A stretch of DNA of 64,000 bases from Argonema antarcticum A004/B2 (GTDB lineage: Bacteria > Cyanobacteriota > Cyanobacteriia > Cyanobacteriales > Aerosakkonemataceae), in NCBI RefSeq assembly GCF_023333585.1, contig NZ_JAIQZN010000012.1, positions 31,228-95,227 of the forward strand, read 5' to 3'. The notes beneath the pieces were generated by a model. That model saw only the letters and a program-made list of their open reading frames with translations, had not been told where the DNA came from and did no database searches. The position numbers were made by a program, and so were the translations under genes. Below are positions 35,262-44,790 of the stretch, one piece after another. The first letter of the stretch is position 1. Each line of letters opens with the position of its first letter.

Positions 35262-37505
35262 ATGTGGTCAAAGCTAAGACAGCAAATTTGGGAATGGCGC
35301 GGGGTATTAATTACAGCTCCTACTGTAGCTGGATTAACGATCGCTTTGCGCTTGGCAGGATTGTTCCAGCTATCGGAATGGTCAGCTTACGACCAGTTTT
35401 TTCGCCTACGTCCCCAGGAAAGGGCCGACGAGCGCATTGTTATTGTCGGAATTAGCGAGACAGACCTGCAAACATTAAAGCAGTGGCCGATTCACGATGA
35501 TGTCTTGGCTAACTTACTAAATAAAATCAAAAAACAGCAGCCTGTAGCAATTGGTTTGGATATCTATCGCGATTTGCCTGTAGAACCCGGACATAAGCAA
35601 TTGGTAAATCTGTATAAGACTACGCCTAACTTGATTGCCATCAAGAAAATGGTTGGAGGTGCGGGAGGCCCTGCGGTACAGCCACCACCAGAACTAGAAG
35701 CCCTATTTCAAGTAAGCGCTAACGATCTGCCATTGGATACAGATAGCAAGATCCGTCGGCATTTTCTGTATATCTCACAAGGCGATCGAACAATAGAAAG
35801 TTTGGGACTGAGACTGGCTAATATTTATCTACAAAAAAAAGGAATTACACCTAAAGCTGCTGCTGTCAATCAAGATTATTTGCAATTGGGTAAAGCCGTG
35901 TTTGTTCCTTTTGAGGCAAATGATGGCGGCTATGTACGCACTGATGCCAGAGGCTACCAGTTGTTGTTGAACTTTCGCGGGCCAGCCGCAAGCTTTAAGA
36001 TCGTGTCGATCATGGATGTATTGGAGAATCGCATACCGTCAGACTTGATGCGCGATCGGATCGTCTTGATCGGTTCAACGGCAGAAAGTCTCAACGATTT
36101 GTTATACACTCCTTACAGTAGCAGTCTGCTTGGCATACCCAAACGTACTTCTGGCGTAGAAGTCCATGCCAATTTAACCAGTATGATCTTGAGTACAGCA
36201 CTAGATAATCGACCCTTAATCAAAACTTGGCCTGAGTGGTTGGAGTGGTTGTGGATTTTGAGCGGTTCCACTGTCGGCGCTATTTTGAGTTGGCAAGGGC
36301 GGTACAAAAAAGGTGTTGCCAAGTTCTCTCCCCGGAGAACGGCTAGTATGTTTTTAGTTGTGGGAGGTATCTTTGTAGTCGGCTACCTCGCATTTCTAAA
36401 AGGTTGGTGGATTCCTGTGGTTCCACCAGTATTGGCAATGGCAGGATCTGCGATCGTCATCACCAGTTACATAGCCCGTACAGCAGGAGAAATTCGTCAA
36501 ACCTTTAGTCGCTACCTCACCGATGAAGTAGTAGCCAGTCTCCTGGAATCACCGTCAGGATTGAGGTTGGGCGGAGAGAGGCGTAAGATAACTATCCTGA
36601 TGTCCGATTTAAGAGGCTTTTCAGCCGTATCAGAACGATTGCCACCAGAAACAGTAGTTTCCATGTTAAATATCTATCTGGGGGCAATGGCCGATGAAAT
36701 CGTCAAATACCAGGGAACCATTGACGAATTTATCGGCGATGCGATTTTAGTTCTCTTTGGAGCCCCAACTCAAAGAGAAAATGATGCCGAAAGGGCAGTA
36801 GCTTGTGCCATAGCAATGCAACTGGCTATGGACGAAGTTAACCAAAAAAACGAACGCTTGGGCTTACCAAAAATAGAAATGGGTATTGGGATCAACACAG
36901 GTGAAGTAGTAGTAGGAAATATAGGCTCGGACAAACGCGCCAAATATGGTGTAGTTGGCAGTCATGTCAACCTAACTGCCCGCATCGAGACATATACTTT
37001 AGGCGGCGAAATTATGATTTCCGAAGCTACCCTCAAAGATGTAGGCGACATCCTACAAATAGACGGGGATTTCCCGGCAAAACCAAAAGGCTTTAACGAG
37101 CCTATCACCATCCACGAAGTCGGGGGAATCGGTGGCAAGTACAACCTCAAATTGCCCAAAAAAGAAGATTTACTTGTTAAACTAAAAGAGGAATTACCCG
37201 TAGAATACGGCATTCTGAAAGAGAAGCATATTGATGGCAATACCTACAAAGGAACCTTAGTCAAGTTGTCAATCAAAGGGGCTGAACTACGTTCGGATAA
37301 TATACTCAAGCCACGGGAAGATAATATCAAAATAAACTTATTAATAGGAACCGATGAAACAACCGTCAGCGGAGATATATATGGCAAAGTTTTGAGAAAA
37401 ATCAAAGAAGGGGATGGAAATTATTACATCGTCTTTACCAACATTGCACCGGAAGTGGCTGGATTACTTAACCAGATTTATCATAAAAATGTCTCACATT
37501 ACTAA
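35262..37505 (+). CDS. CHASE2-class III nucleotide cyclase with PilZ-like tail
   Basis: This 747-aa membrane protein has one N-terminal helix (about 14-34), a periplasmic CHASE2 sensor (about 40-315), three membrane helices (about 325-410), a class III cyclase domain (about 440-630) and a C-terminal region of about 110 residues. Metal ligands Asp449 (SDLRGF) and Asp493 (FIGDAI) and the transition-state pair Asn570/Arg574 are present. The two substrate-choice positions hold Glu489 and Gly563 instead of the Lys and Asp/Thr usual in adenylate cyclases, so GTP use is possible. The tail (LVKLSIKGAEL) weakly resembles PilZ. The 3' end overlaps the first glycan gene by 17 bp. Confidence 0.88.
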   Translation: MWSKLRQQIWEWRGVLITAPTVAGLTIALRLAGLFQLSEWSAYDQFFRLRPQERADERIVIVGISETDLQTLKQWPIHDDVLANLLNKIKKQQPVAIGLDIYRDLPVEPGHKQLVNLYKTTPNLIAIKKMVGGAGGPAVQPPPELEALFQVSANDLPLDTDSKIRRHFLYISQGDRTIESLGLRLANIYLQKKGITPKAAAVNQDYLQLGKAVFVPFEANDGGYVRTDARGYQLLLNFRGPAASFKIVSIMDVLENRIPSDLMRDRIVLIGSTAESLNDLLYTPYSSSLLGIPKRTSGVEVHANLTSMILSTALDNRPLIKTWPEWLEWLWILSGSTVGAILSWQGRYKKGVAKFSPRRTASMFLVVGGIFVVGYLAFLKGWWIPVVPPVLAMAGSAIVITSYIARTAGEIRQTFSRYLTDEVVASLLESPSGLRLGGERRKITILMSDLRGFSAVSERLPPETVVSMLNIYLGAMADEIVKYQGTIDEFIGDAILVLFGAPTQRENDAERAVACAIAMQLAMDEVNQKNERLGLPKIEMGIGINTGEVVVGNIGSDKRAKYGVVGSHVNLTARIETYTLGGEIMISEATLKDVGDILQIDGDFPAKPKGFNEPITIHEVGGIGGKYNLKLPKKEDLLVKLKEELPVEYGILKEKHIDGNTYKGTLVKLSIKGAELRSDNILKPREDNIKINLLIGTDETTVSGDIYGKVLRKIKEGDGNYYIVFTNIAPEVAGLLNQIYHKNVSHY

Positions 37506-38661
37506 AAAAACAATTAAAGTTTTGAGCCTCAATCATTATATAATGGGGCACGTTACATATCAAAACATATTAGAGAAAACTTTTCGGGATTATATTCCAG
37601 AAGTTGAATTTAATTCGTTACATCTAACTGATTACTTTAAGACCGACTTACCGGGTAGAATCTTATACTGGCTGCTCAGCAAACAGTTACCAGGATCTGA
37701 TAAAATTGATTATGACTTTCACAGATTTCGTACCGAATTAGCTACTTCCTTCTTTGCCCGTCGCTGTTTAGAACGCGCTTTAAAGAATTATCAGCCTGAT
37801 GTTCTTCATATTCATACCCAAGCAATTGCCTACCTTGCCGCCCCCCTATTTAAACAGATCCCCTCAGTAGTTTCACTTGACTATACCGCAGCTTTACTGA
37901 CAACTGAGCATCCATTCCCATCGGCTATTACTTATAAACCGCTCGTAGAAGTAGAGCGTAAATGTTTTGCAGCAGCAGCCCATATTATCACCTGGTCAGA
38001 CCGATCGCGACGCTCTGTAATTGATGATTACGGTATTTCACCGACAAAGGTTACTAATATTCACCCTGGTGTGCCTTTAGAGCTTTTCGCTGGCATAACC
38101 CCAAGAGATCCCCAGAGTAAGCCTCGCCTGCTATTTGTCGGCAATGACTTTATACGTAAAGGAGGGGAAGATCTGCTAGCCGTCTTTTTGGAGAATCTCA
38201 GCAATATTTGCGAGCTTGACATTGTTACTAATGCTGCTGTAAACTTACCTGTAATACATAATGTAAAAATCCATCGAGGTGTGAGTGCATTTTCTCCAGA
38301 AATTATCAAACTCTATGCAGCAGCAGATATATTTGTAATGCCTACTCACGAGGAAGTTTATGGAATAGTTTTCACAGAAGCGATGGCAGCGGGTTTGCCC
38401 TGTATTGGCACTACAGTTATGACTGTTCCAGAATTAGTGCAGAATGGGGTGAATGGGTTTACGGTGAAAGCGGGCGATCGGGCAGCTTTGCGAGCAGCGC
38501 TCCTCAAGTTGATTAACGATCCCGATCTAAGATTATCAATGGGTAAGGCTGGCAGAGAAATTGCCAAAAAACAATTTGATGCTGTCTTAAACTGTAAAGA
38601 AATTACTAAAATATTTACTTACCTATCATCCGAAAAGAACAAGGTTTATTTTAAGGGTTAA
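37489..38661 (+). CDS. Glycosyltransferase, GT4-like
   Basis: This GT-B glycosyltransferase of about 390 aa has the C-terminal family signature (PTHEEVYGIVFTEAMAAGLP) with the usual E-x7-E spacing. The start is taken at ATG 37489, which overlaps the cyclase stop by 17 bp; the frame could begin earlier, but only inside the cyclase. Donor and acceptor are unknown. It opens the glycan biosynthesis locus, and its overlap suggests co-translation with the cyclase. Confidence 0.88.
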   Translation: MSHITKKTIKVLSLNHYIMGHVTYQNILEKTFRDYIPEVEFNSLHLTDYFKTDLPGRILYWLLSKQLPGSDKIDYDFHRFRTELATSFFARRCLERALKNYQPDVLHIHTQAIAYLAAPLFKQIPSVVSLDYTAALLTTEHPFPSAITYKPLVEVERKCFAAAAHIITWSDRSRRSVIDDYGISPTKVTNIHPGVPLELFAGITPRDPQSKPRLLFVGNDFIRKGGEDLLAVFLENLSNICELDIVTNAAVNLPVIHNVKIHRGVSAFSPEIIKLYAAADIFVMPTHEEVYGIVFTEAMAAGLPCIGTTVMTVPELVQNGVNGFTVKAGDRAALRAALLKLINDPDLRLSMGKAGREIAKKQFDAVLNCKEITKIFTYLSSEKNKVYFKG

Positions 38662-38668
38662 AACTACA

Positions 38669-39493
38669 ATGGGCAATCCTATATGTATTTGCGGTTCGGA
38701 AAAGTTTGACATAGTTATTGAGGGCGATTATTCCTATTTTACCCCCAATGGAAAAGCCGTACCATTTCAAGCCCTAAAATGCTTGAAATGTGGAATTGTT
38801 ATAACAAATCCACCGCCTATGGCAGTTGGCTCTAACAATGAAATGGCTAATGAAGTGGAAATACATGAGGATGGATATAGCGTTTCTATTGAAGAGCTTT
38901 TTTATAGAATTCGCCGAATAAAGCCCTATTTAAATGCCTCTACAAAGATACTAGAAATAGGTTGTTACACTGGTAAGCTAGTTGAGATGGCTGCACAGAT
39001 TGGAGTCAAAGAGTCTATGGGAGTAGAAATATTAAGTAATGCCGCAGCTTATGGAAGTAGCGTAGGTAGAGATATCAGAAATATGTATCTGGACGAATGC
39101 AATTTTCCATCTAACTACTTTGATGTAATACAAGCTCATCACGTACTTGAACATATCCCCAAATTGCCAGAGACACTAGATGAAATTTGGAGAGTGCTTA
39201 AGCCAAATGGCATATTTTATGTAACAGTACCCCGATACAACTCGGTTTTTGTCAGGTCTGCCAACTGGGCTGGATGGTATCCTCAAGAACATTTTTGGCA
39301 TTTTACAGAAAAGACTTTAATTGAGTTACTCGGTCAGCACGGATTTAAAATATCTAAGTTTTGCTGTCCGGTACATTATGATACTAGAAAAGATTATCTT
39401 TACCCAGTAAAAAAACTTCTAAAATGGGGGGTGAAAAAGTTAAATATGGGTGATACAGTAGAAGCTGTGTTTAGCAAAAAAATAGTAGATTAA
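38669..39493 (+). CDS. SAM-dependent methyltransferase with N-terminal zinc ribbon
   Basis: This 274-aa protein has an N-terminal zinc-ribbon-like part (CICG at 6-9 and KCLKCG near 38-43). A class I methyltransferase core follows, with motif I LEIGCYTGKL (about 92-101), VIQAHHVLEHI and LKPNGIFYVTVP. Ribbon-plus-methyltransferase proteins often act on deoxysugars (family-level statement). It sits 7 bp after a glycosyltransferase, and its target is probably a sugar of this glycan. Confidence 0.87.
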   Translation: MGNPICICGSEKFDIVIEGDYSYFTPNGKAVPFQALKCLKCGIVITNPPPMAVGSNNEMANEVEIHEDGYSVSIEELFYRIRRIKPYLNASTKILEIGCYTGKLVEMAAQIGVKESMGVEILSNAAAYGSSVGRDIRNMYLDECNFPSNYFDVIQAHHVLEHIPKLPETLDEIWRVLKPNGIFYVTVPRYNSVFVRSANWAGWYPQEHFWHFTEKTLIELLGQHGFKISKFCCPVHYDTRKDYLYPVKKLLKWGVKKLNMGDTVEAVFSKKIVD

Positions 39494-39526
39494 ATAAGTA
39501 ACATTACCATTTAATGGGGGGGAAAA

Positions 39527-40363
39527 TTGGGTGAAATTAGCTTAAGTATAGCTTTGGTGACGCGAAATCGACCAGAGAGTTTGGAGCGTTGTTTAAAAAG
39601 TTTGCGATCGCAAAGCATTCAACCTTTTGAAGTAGTCGTGTCCGATGATTCCGATCCAGAACTAGCACCCAAAACAGAAGCATTGGCAAAGTATTGGGAC
39701 TGCCGCTATATAAAAGGCCCCCAGCGCGGCCTATACGCCAATCGCAATTACACTGCCCTAGCTTGCAAAGGAACCCATATTCGCACGATGGATGACGATC
39801 ATCTCCTTCCCGAAGGACATATGGAGCAGTGTATGGAAGCTGTTTGGTTTGATCCCAAATCCATCTGGACAACTGGAGAAATGGGCTTTATCAATGGTGA
39901 GTATTGTGGAACTTCCCAAACAGCAACCCAATTATATCCATCGGGAGTGGCTGGTTCAGTCACAGATGTTGATGATAACTGGGCGATCGCTGATGGCGCT
40001 ACAATTTATCCCAAGGAAGTTTTTGACCGAGGGCACAGAATGGTGGAATGGTTTCCGTTTGGATCTAGCTATTTAGAGTTTGGAGCCTACCTTTACTACC
40101 ACGGGTTTCGCAGTCGTTGTATACCAGGTGCATTAATTAAACACTATGCCGATCAAACTATTTTGACAAGACGAAATAACATCAGTGTAATAGAAAGCCA
40201 GCTTTATGCCAGCCTTTGTTTCAATTTTTTCTTTAAGCCTAATCCAGGGCTGGCAGCAAAGTATATTTTATCGTGTATACGATACTCTAATTTCAATCAA
40301 AATTTGGTGTGGAATTTACCTAAACTTATAACTCAAGCAAAAAGACGCTGGCATAAAAATTAA
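39527..40363 (+). CDS. Glycosyltransferase family 2 protein
   Basis: This 278-aa GT-A glycosyltransferase shows SIALVTRNRPESLERCLKSL at the N-terminus, the VSDDSDPE segment and a TMDDDHLLP metal-binding acidic cluster. TTG 39527 is the only in-frame start near the G-rich site (39515-39522), so this gene probably uses a rare start. The sugar transferred is unknown. Confidence 0.86.
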   Translation: MGEISLSIALVTRNRPESLERCLKSLRSQSIQPFEVVVSDDSDPELAPKTEALAKYWDCRYIKGPQRGLYANRNYTALACKGTHIRTMDDDHLLPEGHMEQCMEAVWFDPKSIWTTGEMGFINGEYCGTSQTATQLYPSGVAGSVTDVDDNWAIADGATIYPKEVFDRGHRMVEWFPFGSSYLEFGAYLYYHGFRSRCIPGALIKHYADQTILTRRNNISVIESQLYASLCFNFFFKPNPGLAAKYILSCIRYSNFNQNLVWNLPKLITQAKRRWHKN

Positions 40364-40417
40364 AAGCCAACTTTTGAATTAAAAAAAAGATTGAAAATAC
40401 TCAAATCTGGGGGAAGA

Positions 40418-41161
40418 ATGAAAGCAATTGAAAAAATAAACCACCTTAAAAATCTTATATTACGCTCCAGGTTTCACTACTTTAGAATGGCGATGGTGCA
40501 TCCGCCTTATTGGATTGCAGCCAATGGTAAAACTTCTCAGATACTTGCTGGCGACGATCTTGGTTCGTTAACTTGTTATGGAGAGGTTATTGTTGACGAC
40601 TGCTATGATATTTTTAACTATTCAAAACACTTTAAGCCATCAGTAATCGTGGATATTGGTGCAAATGTTGGCCTATTTAGCAAGCTTTGCAGCTTACTGT
40701 TTCCCGATGCTGATATATATGCCTACGAACCCAATCCAAAGGCATTAAATTGGCTTGAACAAAATGCCGATTTGACTCGGATAAAAGTATATCCTTTTGC
40801 TGTTGCTGACCAGGCGGGGTTGGTAATGCTGGATAGCGAAACTGACTCTACAAATGGACGCATCAGTAACGAAGGTAATTTAACTGTCAACTGTGTCAGT
40901 CCATCTGAAGTGGCTGAAGGAGTTCAAATCGATCTGTTGAAGATGGATTGTGAGGGTTCAGAGTGGTCTATTTTACAAGATACGGAACTGCTTAAGCGTA
41001 CTCACAACTTTTGCATGGAGTATCATCTGTTTGATAAACAGACCATTCAAGATCTACAAGAGCTAATTGAAAAGGCAGGTCATCGTATTGTTCGTGTATC
41101 TCCGCAAATAGATTGGGAGAGTACGGTTGGTATTCTTTGGTCAAGACGTATGTCAACTTAA
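40418..41161 (+). CDS. FkbM family methyltransferase
   Basis: This protein of about 247 aa has the FkbM-type SAM site VDIGANVGLFSKLC, then YAYEPNPKALNWLEQNA and LLKMDCEGSEWSIL. FkbM enzymes O-methylate sugars and polyketides. I start at ATG 40418, which has GGGGGA just upstream; the frame back to TTG 40391 lacks a site. It is one of six methyltransferases in the locus. Confidence 0.88.
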   Translation: MKAIEKINHLKNLILRSRFHYFRMAMVHPPYWIAANGKTSQILAGDDLGSLTCYGEVIVDDCYDIFNYSKHFKPSVIVDIGANVGLFSKLCSLLFPDADIYAYEPNPKALNWLEQNADLTRIKVYPFAVADQAGLVMLDSETDSTNGRISNEGNLTVNCVSPSEVAEGVQIDLLKMDCEGSEWSILQDTELLKRTHNFCMEYHLFDKQTIQDLQELIEKAGHRIVRVSPQIDWESTVGILWSRRMST

Positions 41162-41201
41162 AAGGTTACTTATGCGTATAAATAAAATTTTGTAAACAAG
41201 T

Positions 41202-42308
41202 ATGTCAGCCAAAAGAATCGTAGTGGAGGCAATAGTCTGGTTGGTAAGCCGGATGCTTAGCAAGCATAATAATGTACCAGAAAAAGTACAATCAATTTTT
41301 ATTTTACGGAACAACGACCTTGGCGATCTTTTAATAGTCACTCCCCTTTTCGAGGCGTTAAGGCGGCGCTTTCCTGATGCTTATATTGTAGCTGGCGTCG
41401 GTCAATGGAACGTAGAAACTATTAAGCTAAATCCTTATCTTTCAGAAATACTGTCTGTTAACGCGCCTTGGAACAACAAATTTATTTCAAATCAAAATTG
41501 GTGGGATGCACTCAATTATATTGCTTTTTCACCTGAGACTCAGGAGTTGGAAAAACGTCATTTTGATGTAGGTATTGATGTTTTAGGAAGCTATTTTGGT
41601 TCATTGTTGATGGTGCGTGCAGGTATTCCCTATCGCTTGGGGGTGCGGGGATATGCAGGTGGACATTCCGCAGTGCAGCAGTACGTTGAGTTTAATGAGT
41701 GGCAGCACGTTGGTCGTGCTGCTCTGGGTTTTGCGGAGCTTTTAGGGGCGACTGAACTGCCAAAATGCAGACCGCAGATATTCTTAAGTCAGAGCGAACG
41801 ACAGGCAGGTGAGCGTCGCTGGTCGCGAAGGGTTGAGGGAGCAGACCGACGACCGAAGCGCATCGTTATTGGCCCAGGGGGAGGCTTTGCGGAAAAGTGC
41901 TGGCCTTTGGAAAATTACGCAGCTTTGGTAAAAATACTGACTGCGATCGACCACTTAGAAGTTATTATTGTGGGAGGCAAGCAAGATCGCGAGGCCGGAA
42001 GAGAATTAGCGGCAATTTCCAGCTTAGTGCAAAATTTGGCGGGAGATTTGACAATAAGAGAAACTTTCGCGCTGGTAGCTGCTGCTGATTTGGCAATCTG
42101 TAACTCTAGTATGTTAATGCACGCCGCTGCTGCCTTCTCTATACCTACGGTTGTTTTGCTTGGAGATTGTTTTACTTCAGCTAAACTACATACTGCTCAG
42201 TGGGGTTATGATGGAACTTGTCATATATTTGGTAAGGAGGGAGAGCGACAGGAAATTTATACGCCGACCGAGGTGATGTCAATTGTTTGTAAGTTGTTAG
42301 AAATTTAA
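41202..42308 (+). CDS. Glycosyltransferase family 9 (heptosyltransferase-like)
   Basis: This 368-aa GT-B protein follows the WaaF/WaaC layout: N-terminal [39 protein letters not shown] in the middle and [20 protein letters not shown] in the C-terminal donor site. GT9 enzymes typically add heptose or a related sugar to lipopolysaccharide-type cores. Cyanobacteria generally lack a heptose core, so the substrate may differ (inference). Confidence 0.87.
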   Translation: MSAKRIVVEAIVWLVSRMLSKHNNVPEKVQSIFILRNNDLGDLLIVTPLFEALRRRFPDAYIVAGVGQWNVETIKLNPYLSEILSVNAPWNNKFISNQNWWDALNYIAFSPETQELEKRHFDVGIDVLGSYFGSLLMVRAGIPYRLGVRGYAGGHSAVQQYVEFNEWQHVGRAALGFAELLGATELPKCRPQIFLSQSERQAGERRWSRRVEGADRRPKRIVIGPGGGFAEKCWPLENYAALVKILTAIDHLEVIIVGGKQDREAGRELAAISSLVQNLAGDLTIRETFALVAAADLAICNSSMLMHAAAAFSIPTVVLLGDCFTSAKLHTAQWGYDGTCHIFGKEGERQEIYTPTEVMSIVCKLLEI

Positions 42309-42333
42309 TCTGCACACAGGTACACCGGAGATT

Positions 42334-43398
42334 ATGAGCATTATTATTGTGACAGGTTCTGCTGGACTAATAGGTTCCGAATCAGTACGTTTCTTTTGCG
42401 AGAAAGGTTATAGAGTTGTGGGCATAGACAACAATATGAGAGAGACTTTTTTCGGCAAAGGTGCTTCCACAGAATGGAACCGCGATCGCTTATTACAAGA
42501 TTATGGAAAAAACTATATCCATCATGCAATTGACATTCGAGATCGAGAAGCTATAGCTCAAGTATTTAACACCTATGATAAAGATATTAGCCTGATTATT
42601 CATACTGCTGCTCAACCTTCCCACGACTGGGCTGCTAGCGATCCTCACACTGACTTTACAGTCAACGCCAATGGCACTCTAGTATTACTAGAAAATACTC
42701 GCCTAATTTGCCCGGAGGCTGTATTTATTTTTTGTTCAACCAACAAAGTTTATGGAGATACCCCAAATTATTTACCATTGACTGAACAAGAATTGCGCTG
42801 GGAGATTGACGAAACCCACCCTTACAGGAAGGGTATTGACGAAAATATGAGCATCGACCAATGCAAACATTCTTTGTTTGGGGTTTCTAAAGTTGCCGCC
42901 GATATATTGGTTCAGGAATATGGCCGTTATTTTGGTATGAAAACAGCTACTTTTCGCGGCGGTTGTTTGACTGGGCCTAGTCACTCTGGTGCTGAGTTAC
43001 ATGGCTTTCTTTCTTATTTAATGAAATGTACTATGACTGGAAAAACTTACAAAATTTACGGTTATAAAGGCAAACAAGTTCGCGATAATATTCATAGCTA
43101 CGATTTAGTCAATGCGTTTTATCATTTCTACAAAAATCCCCGTGTGGCTGAGGTGTACAATATCGGAGGAGGTCGTTTTAGTAATTGTTCGATGTTAGAA
43201 GCAATTCAATATTGCGAGACGATTGCTCATAAAAAGCTTAACTGGATGTATGAAGAGTCAAACCGAATAGGAGACCATATTTGGTGGATTAGCGATATTG
43301 ATAAATTCAAAAATCACTATCCTGAATGGAATCTCACTTATGGTATTCAAGAAATTTTAAAAGAGATTTTTACCCTAAATTTAAGTAGATGGCTCTAG
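42334..43398 (+). CDS. NAD-dependent epimerase/dehydratase (CDP-tyvelose epimerase-like)
   Basis: This 354-aa extended SDR has the Rossmann motif [12 protein letters not shown] and a substrate domain like the CDP-paratose/tyvelose 2-epimerase group (LRGGCL-like [25 protein letters not shown]). In the catalytic position the SDR YxxxK motif reads FGVSK, with Phe in place of Tyr. It may be a property of this subfamily (I recall similar sequences). It pairs with a second SDR at 44783-45850. The product is probably a nucleotide-sugar of the glycan. Confidence 0.85.
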   Translation: MSIIIVTGSAGLIGSESVRFFCEKGYRVVGIDNNMRETFFGKGASTEWNRDRLLQDYGKNYIHHAIDIRDREAIAQVFNTYDKDISLIIHTAAQPSHDWAASDPHTDFTVNANGTLVLLENTRLICPEAVFIFCSTNKVYGDTPNYLPLTEQELRWEIDETHPYRKGIDENMSIDQCKHSLFGVSKVAADILVQEYGRYFGMKTATFRGGCLTGPSHSGAELHGFLSYLMKCTMTGKTYKIYGYKGKQVRDNIHSYDLVNAFYHFYKNPRVAEVYNIGGGRFSNCSMLEAIQYCETIAHKKLNWMYEESNRIGDHIWWISDIDKFKNHYPEWNLTYGIQEILKEIFTLNLSRWL

Positions 43399-43455
43399 CA
43401 TTAATACAGGGATTAACTTAAGTTTGTAAACTTCTCTTTCTGGAACTTTACAGTC

Positions 43456-44790
43456 ATGTTATCAAAACTATTTCGGGGGCGAATATTTAAGTTCATTGTA
43501 GGAGGTGGCGTAGCAGCAGCCTTCAATTTGTTACTCATATTTTGCTTGATCGATATCCTGGGATTTGACACTCCTGTTTTACGAAATGTAGCTAATATAG
43601 TGTCAATTGAACTATCATTGCTGTTAAGTTTTTTCATCTACCGAATTTTTGTTTGGCCGGGGGGTGATTGGACAGTTCAAAAAGTTTTATTGCGGCAATT
43701 ACCCCTTTACCATATATCAGCTGGATCGGCAATCATAGCTCGCATTTTTATTATATTCCCTGTCCTGGATTGGTTGGGTGTAAATTATGCAATTAATACC
43801 ATTATGGGGGTACTGGTAAGCGCTACCCTCAACTATTTGATTAGCGACAAACTGGTGTTTAACACGCAGGTTAAAAACAAAAAATCCCAGAGTAATGCAG
43901 AAATATCGCCTGGACTTTATTACCCAGAGGGATTAGGGCCTGGTTTGGAAAACACTTCTGGTTTGCCAAGACAATATGCGGGAGAGATAGGACGCTCGCA
44001 ATTAACAAATGATAGAAAATTAGATATTCTCTCTGTAGTAATTCCCGCACACAACGAAGAAGGTTGTATCGTACAGACCCTTGAGTCTATTTGTCAGTCG
44101 CTAGCAGAAAAAAGTATTCCTTACGAAATTCTGGTTGTTAATGATAATAGTAGCGATCGCACCGAAGAAATCTTACAAGAAATAAATTATGAAAACAGTA
44201 AAGTGCGTTATATTAATAACTATTATCCCAATGGTTTTGGCTTTGCGGTGCGTTGCGGCTTAGAAAATTTTCAAGGAGATGTCGTGGCAATTGTCATGGC
44301 AGATAGTTCTGACGATCCAGAAGATATAGTGGATTACTATTACAAGCTGCAAGAAGGCTATGATTGCGTGTTTGGTTCCCGGTTTATTAAAGGTGGAAAA
44401 GTGATTGACTACCCAATTCATAAGTTAGTAGTGAATCGCCTAGCAAACCTATTTATTCAGGTATTATTTGGTTTAAAATATAACGATACAACCAATGCTT
44501 TTAAAATATACCGTCGAGAAGTGATAGAGGGTGTGAATCCTATTTTATCTCATCACTTCAATTTAACGGTTGAAATCCCTTTAAAAGCAATAATTAGGGG
44601 TTATTCTTATACAACAGTTCCAATTATATGGCGCAATCGAAAAACGGGAATTTCTAAGTTGAAGATTAAAGAAATGGGGAGCCGTTACTTGTTCATCGTC
44701 CTTTATATCTTTTTGGAAAAAATGCTTTCTAGAGGAGACTATGTACGCAAGCATTATCAGCACAACTTAGGAGTCAAATGCGATGAGTAA
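43456..44790 (+). CDS. GtrA-DPM fusion: membrane flippase-like domain plus GT2
   Basis: This 444-aa protein begins with a GtrA-like membrane region (about 10-140, four helices). A low-complexity linker (about 142-190) and a polyprenyl-phosphate mannosyltransferase-like GT2 domain (about 195-430) follow, with VVIPAHNEE and VMADSSDD. GtrA-type domains move or bind polyprenyl-phosphate sugars. The fusion puts sugar loading on the lipid and its transfer across the membrane on one chain. The usual order elsewhere is GT2 then GtrA (recalled). The 3' end overlaps the next gene by 8 bp. Confidence 0.87.
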   Translation: MLSKLFRGRIFKFIVGGGVAAAFNLLLIFCLIDILGFDTPVLRNVANIVSIELSLLLSFFIYRIFVWPGGDWTVQKVLLRQLPLYHISAGSAIIARIFIIFPVLDWLGVNYAINTIMGVLVSATLNYLISDKLVFNTQVKNKKSQSNAEISPGLYYPEGLGPGLENTSGLPRQYAGEIGRSQLTNDRKLDILSVVIPAHNEEGCIVQTLESICQSLAEKSIPYEILVVNDNSSDRTEEILQEINYENSKVRYINNYYPNGFGFAVRCGLENFQGDVVAIVMADSSDDPEDIVDYYYKLQEGYDCVFGSRFIKGGKVIDYPIHKLVVNRLANLFIQVLFGLKYNDTTNAFKIYRREVIEGVNPILSHHFNLTVEIPLKAIIRGYSYTTVPIIWRNRKTGISKLKIKEMGSRYLFIVLYIFLEKMLSRGDYVRKHYQHNLGVKCDE

